This document shows, piece after piece, positions 14,193-21,817 of a stretch of DNA of 22,596 nucleotides. Under the pieces are notes generated by a model. It was not told where the DNA came from. It did no database searches and saw nothing but the letters and a program-made list of their open reading frames with translations. Origin of the DNA: JAJZJT01 sp049964655 (lineage in GTDB: Bacteria > Actinomycetota > Acidimicrobiia > Acidimicrobiales > RAAP-2); NCBI GenBank assembly GCA_049964655.1, contig JBMFXC010000043.1, forward strand, positions 1-22,596. Reading direction: 5' to 3'. Positions within the stretch are counted from its first letter, which is position 1; every line of letters begins with the position of its first letter. The translations under genes and the position numbers were made by a program.

Positions 14193-15215
14193 ATGGCAGG
14201 CGATCGTGTCGGTGCGAGCACGCCTCGGCAGTCGGCGCCTGGCGACGAATTCGCCGTCATCGATCGCCTCCGTGCCAGGTTCGAGGCTGCCGCGGGCGGC
14301 GGTGCCCCGGCGGGCGAGGTGTGGATCGGCGACGACGCTGCCTGGGTCCGAGCCCCTTCGGGGTCGCTCTTGCTTGCTACCGACCTGGTGGTGGCCGGCG
14401 TCCACGCCGACCTACGGTGGTGCTCGCCGGCGGACGTCGGCTTCAAGGCTGTCATGGTCACCGTGTCCGACGTCGCCGCGATGGGGGGGCGACCCGGGCA
14501 CCTGCTGGTGTCGGTGGCCGCTCCGGTGTCGGTGTCGCTCGACGGTGTCGGGGAAGGCGTGGCCGAGGCGGCCCGTCTGGTCGGCGCGCCGGTGGTGGGC
14601 GGCGACCTGAGCACAGGGCCCGTGCTCGTCGTGTCGGTGGCGGTCGTCGGGTTCCTCGAGCCGGGTCCGGTCGGCGGGACGGTCGGCCCGCTCCGACGTT
14701 CCGGAGCCCGTCCCGGGGATGCCGTCTACGTGACCGGCCCCCTCGGGGCTTCGGCGGCCGGGCTGGCCCGGCTCCGCGCCGGGACGCTGCCACCTCCTGT
14801 TGTCCTTTCGGGCCTTCCCGACGAGGTGGATGCGGCGCTCGCCGTGGCCCACCGCCGCCCCGCCGCCCGGCTGGAGGAGGGGAGCACCGCTCGCCGTTCC
14901 GGCGCTCGAGCGGCCATCGACGTCTCGGACGGCTTGCTGGCCGACGTCGGCCACCTGGCCGAGGCATCCCAGGTCGGCGTGGCACTCTCGGGCGTCCCCG
15001 TCGCTGTGGGCGCCACCCTCGAGGATGCGCTCGGGGGTGGTGAGGACTACGAGCTGGTGGTTTCCACGCCCGAACCGGACCGGCTCGAGACGGCGTTCGC
15101 CGCAGCAGGGCTCCGGGCCCCGATCCGGATCGGCGAGTGCACGCCCGAGGCAGGTGTGGTGCGCCTCGACGGCCAGCCTGCTCCCGCGGTCGGGTGGCGC
15201 CATCGGCTTGGCTGA
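14193..15215 (+). CDS. thiL: Thiamine-monophosphate kinase
   Basis: The protein has 340 residues and the ThiL/PurM-type fold. Family motifs: DEFAVIDRLR at 18-27, GDDAAWV, TDLVVAGVHAD (metal-binding), VTVSDVAAMGGRP, GGDLSTGP, AIDVSDGLLADVGHLAEAS, and GGGEDYELV. The enzyme phosphorylates thiamine monophosphate with ATP to thiamine diphosphate, the last step of vitamin B1 coenzyme synthesis. Its length is normal. The 15-18 residues before DEFAVI are poorly conserved, so a later start is possible, but ATG 14193 with its -10-like hexamer is the best choice. No other thiamine genes lie nearby, and no TPP riboswitch was seen in the 130-base upstream gap. Confidence 0.93.
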   Translation: MAGDRVGASTPRQSAPGDEFAVIDRLRARFEAAAGGGAPAGEVWIGDDAAWVRAPSGSLLLATDLVVAGVHADLRWCSPADVGFKAVMVTVSDVAAMGGRPGHLLVSVAAPVSVSLDGVGEGVAEAARLVGAPVVGGDLSTGPVLVVSVAVVGFLEPGPVGGTVGPLRRSGARPGDAVYVTGPLGASAAGLARLRAGTLPPPVVLSGLPDEVDAALAVAHRRPAARLEEGSTARRSGARAAIDVSDGLLADVGHLAEASQVGVALSGVPVAVGATLEDALGGGEDYELVVSTPEPDRLETAFAAAGLRAPIRIGECTPEAGVVRLDGQPAPAVGWRHRLG

Positions 15216-15242
15216 CCTGCGACCCGACGTGGTGGAGGCAGC

Positions 15243-15265
15243 TGTCGGCCCGGCCAGGGCCGGCG
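15243..15265 (+). terminator. Hairpin after thiL
   Basis: CGGCCC (15246-15251) pairs with GGGCCG (15257-15262) around a GGCCA loop. The stem extends by up to three more pairs including G-U wobbles. It begins 28 bases after the thiL stop and runs into the 13-bp repeat array. No U-tract is present. Confidence 0.4.
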
Positions 15266-15313
15266 ACCAGGACCGGCGACCAGGACCGGCGACCAGGACC
15301 GGCGACCAGGACC
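15262..15313. repeat. Four perfect 13-bp tandem repeats between thiL and the response regulator
   Basis: GGCGACCAGGACC occurs at 15262, 15275, 15288 and 15301 without mismatch. The period is not a multiple of three, so the array is unlikely to be coding. It lies in the 176-base gap before the two-component genes. It shares a GACCAGG core with the 15-bp repeat at 16148-16222. Confidence 0.9.
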
Positions 15314-15359
15314 GGCACGGTGGCGGGCGGATCGGCTGGTGGCGAGCCAGACTTTCGGC

Positions 15360-15395
15360 ATGACCGACGACCAGTTCCCCCGGTGGCGGCGGTGA
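15360..15395 (+). CDS. Possible 11-residue upstream peptide overlapping the response-regulator start
   Basis: ATG 15360 opens MTDDQFPRWRR. Its TGA (15393-15395) overlaps the GTG start of the regulator at 15392 as GTGA. A -10-like CAGACT ends 6 bases before the ATG. The regulator's own start has no ribosome site, so coupling from this frame would explain its translation. It may still be a chance ORF. Confidence 0.25.
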   Translation: MTDDQFPRWRR

Positions 15396-16252
15396 CCGCC
15401 GGCCGTGCGGGACCGGGGGACGGGCGGGACCGAAGGCCCGACCTTGCCGAGGCGCGCGTCGTGGTGGTCGACGACGAGGAGAGCATCACCGACCTCGTCG
15501 CCATGGCACTCGTCATGCACGGTGCTGCCGTCGAGGTGGCCCACGACGGCCGCCACGCGTTGGAGGTCATCGCCCGCGTGAGACCACACGCCGTGGTCCT
15601 CGACGTCATGCTGCCCGATCTCGACGGGCTGGAGGTGTTGCGGCGCCTGCAGTGGGACCCGCGCACGGCCTCCGTGCCGGTGCTGTTCCTGACGGCCAAG
15701 GGGAGCGTGGACGATCGGGTGCAGGGGCTCGCCGCTGGCGGTGACGACTACCTGGCCAAACCGTTCAGCATCGAGGAGCTGGTGTGGCGGGTGGCCGCCG
15801 TGCTGCGTCGATCGGGAGGCGTGGTGGACGACGGCCCGCTCCTCACCTTCGCCGACCTCCGGCTCGACGAGGACACCTACGAGGTCTGGCGGGGCGATCG
15901 GGGGATCGACCTGACCCCGACGGAGTTCCGGCTCCTGCACTTCCTCCTCGTCAACGCCGGTCAGGTCGTCTCGAAGGCCCAGATCCGTGAAGCCGTCTGG
16001 GAGTACGCCTTCGACGGAAAGCTCAACATGGTCGAGGTCTACGTCAGCTACCTGCGCAAGAAGCTCGACGCGTGCGGTCCTCCGCTCATCCGCACGGTGC
16101 GTGGTGTCGGGTACACCCTCCGACTGCCACCCGAGCCGCGCGCTGGCGTCGACCAGGCTGCTGTCGACCAGGCTGCTGTCGACCAGGCTGCTGTCGACCA
16201 GGCTGCTGTCGACCAGGCTGCTGTGTCGGGCCCGGAGCATCCGCTCACGTGA
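15392..16252 (+). CDS. OmpR/PhoB-family response regulator
   Basis: The protein has 286 residues from GTG 15392. The receiver domain starts at VVVVDDEES (acidic pair Asp27, Asp28). The phospho-acceptor is Asp71 in VVLDVMLPD, with Thr101 in FLTAKG and Lys123 in AKPF. A C-terminal winged helix follows: DLTPTEFRLLHFLLVNAGQ, then VEVYVSYLRKKLD and IRTVRGVGYTLR. It should bind DNA after phosphorylation by the kinase encoded next. Residues 253-277 are five exact VDQAA copies, a tail that ordinary OmpR proteins lack. Its stop TGA overlaps the kinase GTG (GTGA), so the two are translated together. The start is uncertain: GTG 15383 is also in frame, and neither has a clear ribosome site. The targets are not shown; the convergent exporter operon is one candidate. 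Confidence 0.92.
   Translation: MTAGRAGPGDGRDRRPDLAEARVVVVDDEESITDLVAMALVMHGAAVEVAHDGRHALEVIARVRPHAVVLDVMLPDLDGLEVLRRLQWDPRTASVPVLFLTAKGSVDDRVQGLAAGGDDYLAKPFSIEELVWRVAAVLRRSGGVVDDGPLLTFADLRLDEDTYEVWRGDRGIDLTPTEFRLLHFLLVNAGQVVSKAQIREAVWEYAFDGKLNMVEVYVSYLRKKLDACGPPLIRTVRGVGYTLRLPPEPRAGVDQAAVDQAAVDQAAVDQAAVDQAAVSGPEHPLT
16148..16222 (+). repeat. Five exact 15-bp tandem repeats encoding VDQAA
   Basis: GTCGACCAGGCTGCT begins at 16148, 16163, 16178, 16193 and 16208 with no mismatch. It is in frame and adds VDQAA five times to the regulator's C-terminus, 27 bases before the kinase start codon. Identity at every third base suggests recent expansion rather than protein-level selection. Confidence 0.95.
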
Positions 16253-17835
16253 CCCTTCGGGTCCGCCTGCTCCTGCTGCTCGTGGCCATCGCCACCGTCG
16301 GCCTCGTCGTCACCGACGGCGTGACGTACGCGTCCCTCCGGTCGTTCCTCACCACCCGGGTCGACCAGCAGCTCGAGGTGGCCGGCTTCCCGGTGGAGCG
16401 GAAGCTGTTCGCCACCGCCGGTCTCGCGCCCGCATCGGGCCTGCGTCCTGTGCCGCCGCCGGGCACGAAGGCGACGGCGCCGCGCCAGAGCATCGCCGGG
16501 CCAGGCGGGCGTGGCCGCGGGAAGAACGGTCTTATCGTGTCGGGCACGTTCGCCGAGTTGCGGAGCAAGGGAGGCTCCGTGCTCGCTCACGCATCCTTCA
16601 CACTCGGCAGCAAGCAGTCTCCCGCACCGCTCCTCCCTGCCCACCTGCCGGTGCTGGGCCCCTCCGGCTCGCCCGCCTTCTTCACTGTGGGATCGGGCTC
16701 GACTGGCCCGGGCTACCGGGTCATGGCGCGTACGGTGCTGGACGGGCGAGCTGTCTTGGTGGTGGCCCAGCCGACGAACGAGCTCTCCAGTACCCTCAGC
16801 CGGCTGCTCGTCGTCGAGGTGGTGGTCTCGGCTGCCGTCCTGGTGGGACTGGCAGCGTTGGCCTGGTTGCTGGTCCGGCGTGATACCCGTCCCATCGAGG
16901 ACATGGCAGCCACGGCGACGGCCATCGCCGCCGGCGACCTGAGCCTCCGGGTCAGCTCGGGCCGTTCCGGTTCCGAAGTCGGCCGGCTGGCCAGTGCCTT
17001 CAACACGATGATCGGCGAGATCGAGGATGCCTTCGCCGCTCGAGTGGCGTCGGAGGACCGACTCCGACGGTTCCTCGCCGACGCGTCGCACGAGCTGCGG
17101 ACTCCGCTCACGTCGATTCGCGGCTACAGCGAGCTGTTCGAACTGGGCATGAGCGAACGACCCGACGACCTCGCTCGGTCGCTGAGCCATGTACGTGCCG
17201 AGGCAGCGCGGATGGAGCGCCTGGTCGACGACTTGTTCTTGCTCGCCCAGTTGGACCACGAGCGACCGCTGGCCAGCGATCCCGTCGACCTGGCCATGGT
17301 GGTCGGACGCTCTGTCGACAGCGCTCGCCTGCGCTCTGACGGGCACCCGATCACGCTGTCCGTGTCGGGCCCGGTGGTCGTCCAGGGTGACGAGTTCCGG
17401 CTCCGCCAGGTGGTGGACAACCTGGTCACCAACGCGATCGTCCACACACCGCAGGGGACGGCGGTGACCATTCGGGTGGGCGTAGACGGCAGGGAGGCCG
17501 TCCTCGAGGTGGACGATCGAGGTCCCGGCATCCCCGGTGACCAGCTCTTCCACATCTTCGAGCCGTTCCACCGGCTCGACCGGTCTCGCTCCCGGACGAC
17601 CGGGGGAGCCGGGCTGGGCCTGGCCATCGTGGAGGCGGTGGTCCATGCGCACGGTGGGACGGTGGTGGCCCGCCCAGGAGAGGGCGGCCGTGGTGTCTCC
17701 TTCGAGGTTCGCCTCCCCATTGGCACGTCGTCGGGAGAGGACGAGGTCGGCACGGCGCCTCCAGTGGCCACGGAGGCGCCTGGCACCGAAGCCAGCACGT
17801 CCACGGGTCACGCGACCACACCGAGCCCGGGCTGA
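16249..17835 (+). CDS. Membrane sensor histidine kinase
   Basis: The protein has 528 residues. TM1 is about residues 7-28 and TM2 about 186-209, leaving a ~155-residue outer sensor region with no recognised domain. A HAMP linker follows (RDTRPIEDMAATATAIAAGDLSLRV). HisKA FLADASHELRTPLTSIRGY carries the phospho-acceptor His281. The ATPase domain has the N box DNLVTNAIVHTP, G1 VDDRGPGIP, F box FEPFHRLDR and G2 GGAGLGLAIV. It is a classic orthodox kinase that phosphorylates the regulator upstream. GTG 16249 overlaps the regulator's stop by 4 bases, which fixes the start. The tail after RLPIG is Thr/Ser/Glu-rich and unconserved. Signal unknown; the neighbouring exporter suggests an envelope or drug cue, by inference only. 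Confidence 0.93.
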   Translation: MTLRVRLLLLLVAIATVGLVVTDGVTYASLRSFLTTRVDQQLEVAGFPVERKLFATAGLAPASGLRPVPPPGTKATAPRQSIAGPGGRGRGKNGLIVSGTFAELRSKGGSVLAHASFTLGSKQSPAPLLPAHLPVLGPSGSPAFFTVGSGSTGPGYRVMARTVLDGRAVLVVAQPTNELSSTLSRLLVVEVVVSAAVLVGLAALAWLLVRRDTRPIEDMAATATAIAAGDLSLRVSSGRSGSEVGRLASAFNTMIGEIEDAFAARVASEDRLRRFLADASHELRTPLTSIRGYSELFELGMSERPDDLARSLSHVRAEAARMERLVDDLFLLAQLDHERPLASDPVDLAMVVGRSVDSARLRSDGHPITLSVSGPVVVQGDEFRLRQVVDNLVTNAIVHTPQGTAVTIRVGVDGREAVLEVDDRGPGIPGDQLFHIFEPFHRLDRSRSRTTGGAGLGLAIVEAVVHAHGGTVVARPGEGGRGVSFEVRLPIGTSSGEDEVGTAPPVATEAPGTEASTSTGHATTPSPG

Positions 17836-17884
17836 CGGCGGAGGCGACGGGCCAGCGGCATCCGGCTGTGTCGGCAGACAGCAC

Positions 17885-17903
17885 GACCGGCTTCGGCCGG
17901 GTC
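17885..17903. terminator. UUCG-loop hairpin between the kinase and adaptor genes
   Basis: GACCGGC (17885-17891) and GCCGGGTC (17896-17903) pair over 7 bp with one bulged G, closed by a TTCG loop. It lies in the 81-base gap between two convergent stop codons. C(UUCG)G loops are exceptionally stable in RNA. On the plus strand no U-tract follows. The complementary strand gives a hairpin with a CGAA loop. Confidence 0.6.
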
Positions 17904-17916
17904 ACAGCGGCGCCGA

Positions 17917-19578
17917 TCAGCCGCCCCGCGGAGCCGTTCTTGCCGCCGCGGTGCGGCCGGAGGAACGACTGGAGACGCGGACGCCGCCGGCAAGCGCTCT
18001 CAGCCCTTTGGTACCGGTTGTCGCCGTGGGGAGCGGAGTCGTCAGCTTGGCGAGGACCACCTGCTGGCCTCGGTGCAGCCCGGCGGTGACCTCCGTCCAG
18101 CGAGCACCTACCACCCCCGTCGTGACGCGGACGGGGGAGATCGTGCCTGCCGTGTCGACGTCGACGGTGCGGACAGCTCCGAGGCGGTGGACGGCCGAAG
18201 TCGGCACCACGGTGACGTCGGTGGCGTGGCCGACCACGATGGCTACCGAGGCCTGGCTGCCGGTGCGCTCAGAGAGGCCGCCGCCGGGGGCGATGGTCAC
18301 CGTCACCGGGTAGGTGGTGACGCCGGACGACGACGTGGTGGCGACCAGGCCGATGTTCGTCACCGTGCCGGCGACGGCTGCGCCCGTGGCGTCCGGGACG
18401 ACCGTCGCGTGCTGGCCGACTGCCAGCTCGGCCAGGTCGGCAACTGGCAGGGCGAGCCCAACATCAACCGCGCCGGGGGCGATGACGACGATGGACGCGG
18501 CGGAGGAGTTGCGTCCCCCGGCCCTCGCGGAGACGGCCTGGCCGGGGGCGAGCCCGACGGCGGCGACGGTTCCCGTCAGCGGCGTGGTCAAGGTGGCATC
18601 GGCAAGAGCCCGTTGCGCGGCGGCCAGCTGTGCCGAGGCGACATCGACCGCTGCCTGGTCGCTGGCCAGCTGCTGGGGGCTGGCAGGTGTCGTCCCACTC
18701 GACTGGCCGGTGCCCGGGGAGGTGGAGCTCGCGCCAGACGAGGGAGACCCGTTCCGCGCTGTCCCGCTGCCTCCGCTGCCAGCAGTGCTGCTCGAGGAAC
18801 GGGAGAGCATGCCGGCGAGTGTCGTCTCGTCCGACTCGAGCGTGGTGGTGTCGGCAGTGATTGCGGTCTGCTCGTGGGCCACCTCGCCGAGGGCGCTGGC
18901 GCAGGACGTTCCGCCCGTCTCGCCCGTGGACGGGGCGAACGCCGACGAGGACCGACCGGTGGCTCTGGTTGAGGTCCCACCGGTGGCTTGTCCGGTCGTG
19001 CTGGTCGTGAGCGGTGCCGTTCCGCAGACCTGCTCGGCACCGGCGAGATCGACTTCGGCGACGTGCTCGGCCCCGTCGAGCGCACGCTGGTCAGCTACGA
19101 CGGCGGCCTGTGCCGAGGCGAGCTCTTGTGTCGTGGTGGCGGACGATCCGGCCGACGGGGTCGACGTCTTGGACTCGCTGGTCTCGGCTGCCGCCAAGGT
19201 CGCCTGGGCGGCAGCCTCCTGGGACTGGGCCTGGGCCTCGGTGGTTTGCAAGGGACCCGGGACCAGCGTGGCGAGGGTCTGACCGGCGGTCACGTGCTCG
19301 CCGACCGTCACCGGGACGGTGGCGACCGTGCCGGCCTCGTCGAACGCTACCGACTCCTGGTTGACCGGGACGAGCGTGCCGACGGCGGTCAGTTCGGCCG
19401 TCGGGGAGCCGGTGGTCACTCGGGCCAGGCGGTAGGGGGACCCAGGTGTGCTCGACAGCACGACACCGGCGGCCGTGGCACCGGCGACGAGGCAGACGGC
19501 TACTACCCACCTCGCTGCGCGCCGCCAGTGCCTCTCGGAGTGACCGGCACGGCTCGAAGGTCCGGAGGTCTGGGCCAC
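17917..19578 (-). CDS. MacA/HlyD-type efflux adaptor (membrane-fusion-like) protein
   Basis: The protein has 553 residues from GTG 19578. A single N-terminal membrane anchor (about 24-43) is followed by a biotinyl-lipoyl half domain (AELTAVGTLVPVNQESVAFDEAGTV, VTVGEHVTAGQTLATL). A long Ala/Gln-rich hairpin follows (about 110-330), then the second lipoyl half LTTPLTGTVAAVGLAPGQAV and beta-barrel strands near PVTVTIAPGG and VVPTSAVHRLG. In MacA-like proteins this part couples an ABC permease to outer components. Here the hairpin is broken by Ser/Thr/Gly-rich stretches and carries two cysteines, Cys185 and Cys226, that could form an external disulfide. It is the last gene of the minus-strand operon, 18 bases after the lipoprotein gene. 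The ribosome site is poor, so coupling to that gene is likely. Confidence 0.87.
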   Translation of the reverse strand: MAQTSGPSSRAGHSERHWRRAARWVVAVCLVAGATAAGVVLSSTPGSPYRLARVTTGSPTAELTAVGTLVPVNQESVAFDEAGTVATVPVTVGEHVTAGQTLATLVPGPLQTTEAQAQSQEAAAQATLAAAETSESKTSTPSAGSSATTTQELASAQAAVVADQRALDGAEHVAEVDLAGAEQVCGTAPLTTSTTGQATGGTSTRATGRSSSAFAPSTGETGGTSCASALGEVAHEQTAITADTTTLESDETTLAGMLSRSSSSTAGSGGSGTARNGSPSSGASSTSPGTGQSSGTTPASPQQLASDQAAVDVASAQLAAAQRALADATLTTPLTGTVAAVGLAPGQAVSARAGGRNSSAASIVVIAPGAVDVGLALPVADLAELAVGQHATVVPDATGAAVAGTVTNIGLVATTSSSGVTTYPVTVTIAPGGGLSERTGSQASVAIVVGHATDVTVVPTSAVHRLGAVRTVDVDTAGTISPVRVTTGVVGARWTEVTAGLHRGQQVVLAKLTTPLPTATTGTKGLRALAGGVRVSSRSSGRTAAARTAPRGG

Positions 19579-19596
19579 GGGATCGCTGCCGTCCCC

Positions 19597-20505
19597 TCAA
19601 GCGGTCGCGCCGGCGCTACTACCGGCCGACGTTGCAGGACCGGAGCCGGAGGATCGGCCTGCTCCGAACCCACCCGCTCGGAACCCGGCGGCGCAGCCGT
19701 TCGGTCCGGGCGACGAGATGGTCACAGAACGGGCGGCCACGGCCCCGGTGGAGCTGGCCGGGCCGAGCGCTCGGACGCATTTGCCGACGGCGAGGTCGTT
19801 GGGCGCCGCCTGCTCGGTCTCGGAGAAGGTGGTCGACGACGTGGTGTCGACGGTGACCGTGCTCTGGGCGCTCGTCGTGGGATTGGTCTCGGTGACGGTG
19901 AACGACGTGCCGGTCGTAGCGGCAACCCGGCCGACGGCGAACCGGCCGAAGCTCGAGGCCCGCCGTCGGCGATCAGCCGGGAGCGACCCCCGCCGGGGTG
20001 CCCTGGTCGTGCGTCCCGCACGGAAACCGCCGAAACCGGCTGGTCCGCCGCGGCCACACGAGCCTGAGACGGTGGCGTCGACGAGGACCGTGGTGGCGAC
20101 GAGCGTCGTCGGCGGGGCCGTCGGTGAGGAGGACGAGGAGGACGAGCTGCTCGGGGGAGGGGCGACCACGGCCCTTACGCAGGCGCCGACGACCACGGCC
20201 GACGAGGTGGCGGGGATGGTCTGGGTGAAGGTGGTGGCAGTGGTGTACGTGACAGTCGTCTGGCCGCTCCGGGGGTTCTGGACCTCCATGGACTGGTCGG
20301 CCAAGGCAGCGATCGTCCCCGACACACCGGGAGGAGCGTTCGGGGTGTGCGTCGCCGACGCCGGCGTCGTCCGGGCCGTCGAGTCCGACGCGGTCGTCGA
20401 CGAGCCGCAGGCGGCGAGCACGATGGCCGTGGTGCCGAGGGCTCCGACTACGGCGGCCGTCCGGCGCCAGTGCAGCGAGCCGGCACGGCGGAAGGGAGGG
20501 TGCAT
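19597..20505 (-). CDS. Secreted lipoprotein with two DUF5666-like repeats
   Basis: The protein has 302 residues. The N-terminus is basic (HPPFRRAGSLHWRR), then a hydrophobic stretch ends in lipobox LAAC with Cys33, so a diacylglycerol-anchored surface protein is expected. Two related modules follow. Module 1 spans about 61-150 (VSGTIAALADQSMEVQN, VTYTTATTFTQ, VVGACVRAV) and module 2 about 191-271 (VGRVAATTGTSFTVTE, VTVDTTSSTTFSE, AVGKCVRAL). This G-x-V/I, T-T-F, VGxCV pattern matches the DUF5666 family. Each module has a cysteine pair (109/150 and 243/271). Linkers are a nine-serine run and Arg/Gly-rich pieces. The ATG at 20505 has AAGGAG on the minus strand about 7 bases upstream. It sits between the permease and adaptor genes, so a role in the exporter is inferred, not shown. 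Confidence 0.75.
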   Translation of the reverse strand: MHPPFRRAGSLHWRRTAAVVGALGTTAIVLAACGSSTTASDSTARTTPASATHTPNAPPGVSGTIAALADQSMEVQNPRSGQTTVTYTTATTFTQTIPATSSAVVVGACVRAVVAPPPSSSSSSSSSPTAPPTTLVATTVLVDATVSGSCGRGGPAGFGGFRAGRTTRAPRRGSLPADRRRRASSFGRFAVGRVAATTGTSFTVTETNPTTSAQSTVTVDTTSSTTFSETEQAAPNDLAVGKCVRALGPASSTGAVAARSVTISSPGPNGCAAGFRAGGFGAGRSSGSGPATSAGSSAGATA

Positions 20506-20584
20506 GGATGCTCCTTGGGGTCTCGGGCGGGGATCGAACGACCGGTGGGACAGATGACGGGGGGAGCCTGTGCTCACGTGACCC

Positions 20585-21817
20585 TCACTCGCTGCGAAGT
20601 GCGTCGATGGGCGCCAGCCGGGCGGCACGGCTGGCGGGGTAGACGCCGAAGGCGATGCCGAGGACGACGGCGACACCGATCGACCCGGCTGTCGCCGACG
20701 CCGAGAGGGCGATGGGGTCGTGGACGAGCGGAGGCAGCACCACGGAGCCCACGATGCCGACTACGACACCGAGGATGCCGCCGACGAGCCCCAGCAGGGA
20801 GGCTTCGACGAGGAACTGCTTGCGGATCAGTGCGGGCGTGGCCCCCAGCGCCTTCCGCAACCCGATTTCGCGGACACGCTCGGTGACCGAGACCAACATG
20901 ATGTTCATCACCCCGATCCCCCCGACGAGGAGGGAGATCGCCGCGATCCCGCCGAGCAGCACCGTCAGGGTCCGGTCGACCGACGAAGCGGTGGTGAGCA
21001 GTTGCTGCTGCGAGGAGATGGTGAAGTCGGCAGCCGCTGGGGTGGTGATCCCGTGGAGGGCGAGGAGCTCGGTGTCGGCCTGTTGGTACGCGGCGGACAG
21101 CGTCGACGGCGAGGTCGCCTCGAGGAGGATCTCCTGAACCTGGTCTCGGCTGGTGCCGCCGAAGATGGACGTGGCGGCCGTGGTGATCGGGACGATCGCC
21201 TGGTCGTCGAGGTTCGAGGTCGCCGTCGATCCCGCCGACGTCAGGACGCCGACGACCGTGAGTGGCGTTCCTCCGACGTCGACGGTCTGTCCGACGGGGT
21301 CGCGGAAGCCGAAGAGCTCCTGGGCCGTCGTGGGGGCGAGCACCGTGACGGCGGCACCCGAGCGGACATCAGCGGCGGTGAGGAACCGGCCCTCGGCGAC
21401 CGTTCGTGCCCGGACTCCCAGCCACGACGGGGTCGTCCCGACCACCGTCGTCGTCCACGTGGCGGTGCCGGCGACCAGTGTCTCGCTGCGCGAGACAGTC
21501 GGGGCCACGGCGGCCACGTCTGGTGCGACCACGTGCGACTCGAGGGCGTCGGCGTCCTGCACCGTCAGGGTCGACGCCGACCCGAGACCGCCCCGGACGC
21601 CGGTTGTCGACGTGGAGCTACCCGGCGAGACGATCAGGAGGTTCGACCCGAGGGACGACACCTCGTTGTTGACCTGCTGCTGGGCGCCCTCGCCCAGGCC
21701 GACGGTGAGCATGACGGCGGCGATGCCGATGAGGATGCCGAGGACGGTGAGCGAAGAGCGCAGCCGATGAGTGAGGATGGCGCGTCCGCCGGTGCGGAGG
21801 GTCTCGAGCCAGGTCAT
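20585..21817 (-). CDS. MacB/FtsX-type ABC transporter permease
   Basis: The protein has 410 residues. TM1 (about 20-42, in SSLTVLGILIGIAAVMLTVGLG) is followed by a ~235-residue outer MacB-type core domain (QQQVNNEVSSLGSNLLIVSPG onward). Three C-terminal helices form the FtsX domain: GGIAAISLLVGGIGVMNIMLVSV, then ERVREIGLRKALGATP (coupling helix), LVGGILGVVVGIVGSVV and VVLGIAFGVYPASRAARL. MacB permeases do not form a channel. They transmit ATP-driven motion to the outer domain and adaptor to expel peptides, lipoproteins or drugs. Its ATG overlaps the ATPase stop codon (ATGA), so both are made together. Length and topology are normal. Substrate unknown. Confidence 0.92.
   Translation of the reverse strand: MTWLETLRTGGRAILTHRLRSSLTVLGILIGIAAVMLTVGLGEGAQQQVNNEVSSLGSNLLIVSPGSSTSTTGVRGGLGSASTLTVQDADALESHVVAPDVAAVAPTVSRSETLVAGTATWTTTVVGTTPSWLGVRARTVAEGRFLTAADVRSGAAVTVLAPTTAQELFGFRDPVGQTVDVGGTPLTVVGVLTSAGSTATSNLDDQAIVPITTAATSIFGGTSRDQVQEILLEATSPSTLSAAYQQADTELLALHGITTPAAADFTISSQQQLLTTASSVDRTLTVLLGGIAAISLLVGGIGVMNIMLVSVTERVREIGLRKALGATPALIRKQFLVEASLLGLVGGILGVVVGIVGSVVLPPLVHDPIALSASATAGSIGVAVVLGIAFGVYPASRAARLAPIDALRSE

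Noticed and set aside
15216..16222. Repeat arrays at 15262-15313 and 16148-16222 as a CRISPR
   Set aside because: Units of 13 and 15 bp are directly adjacent with no unique spacers, and no cas genes are present.
18314..20557. Plus-strand open frames across the adaptor and lipoprotein genes
   Set aside because: Both overlap minus-strand genes with signal anchor, lipobox and family motifs. The plus-strand translations show no domains.
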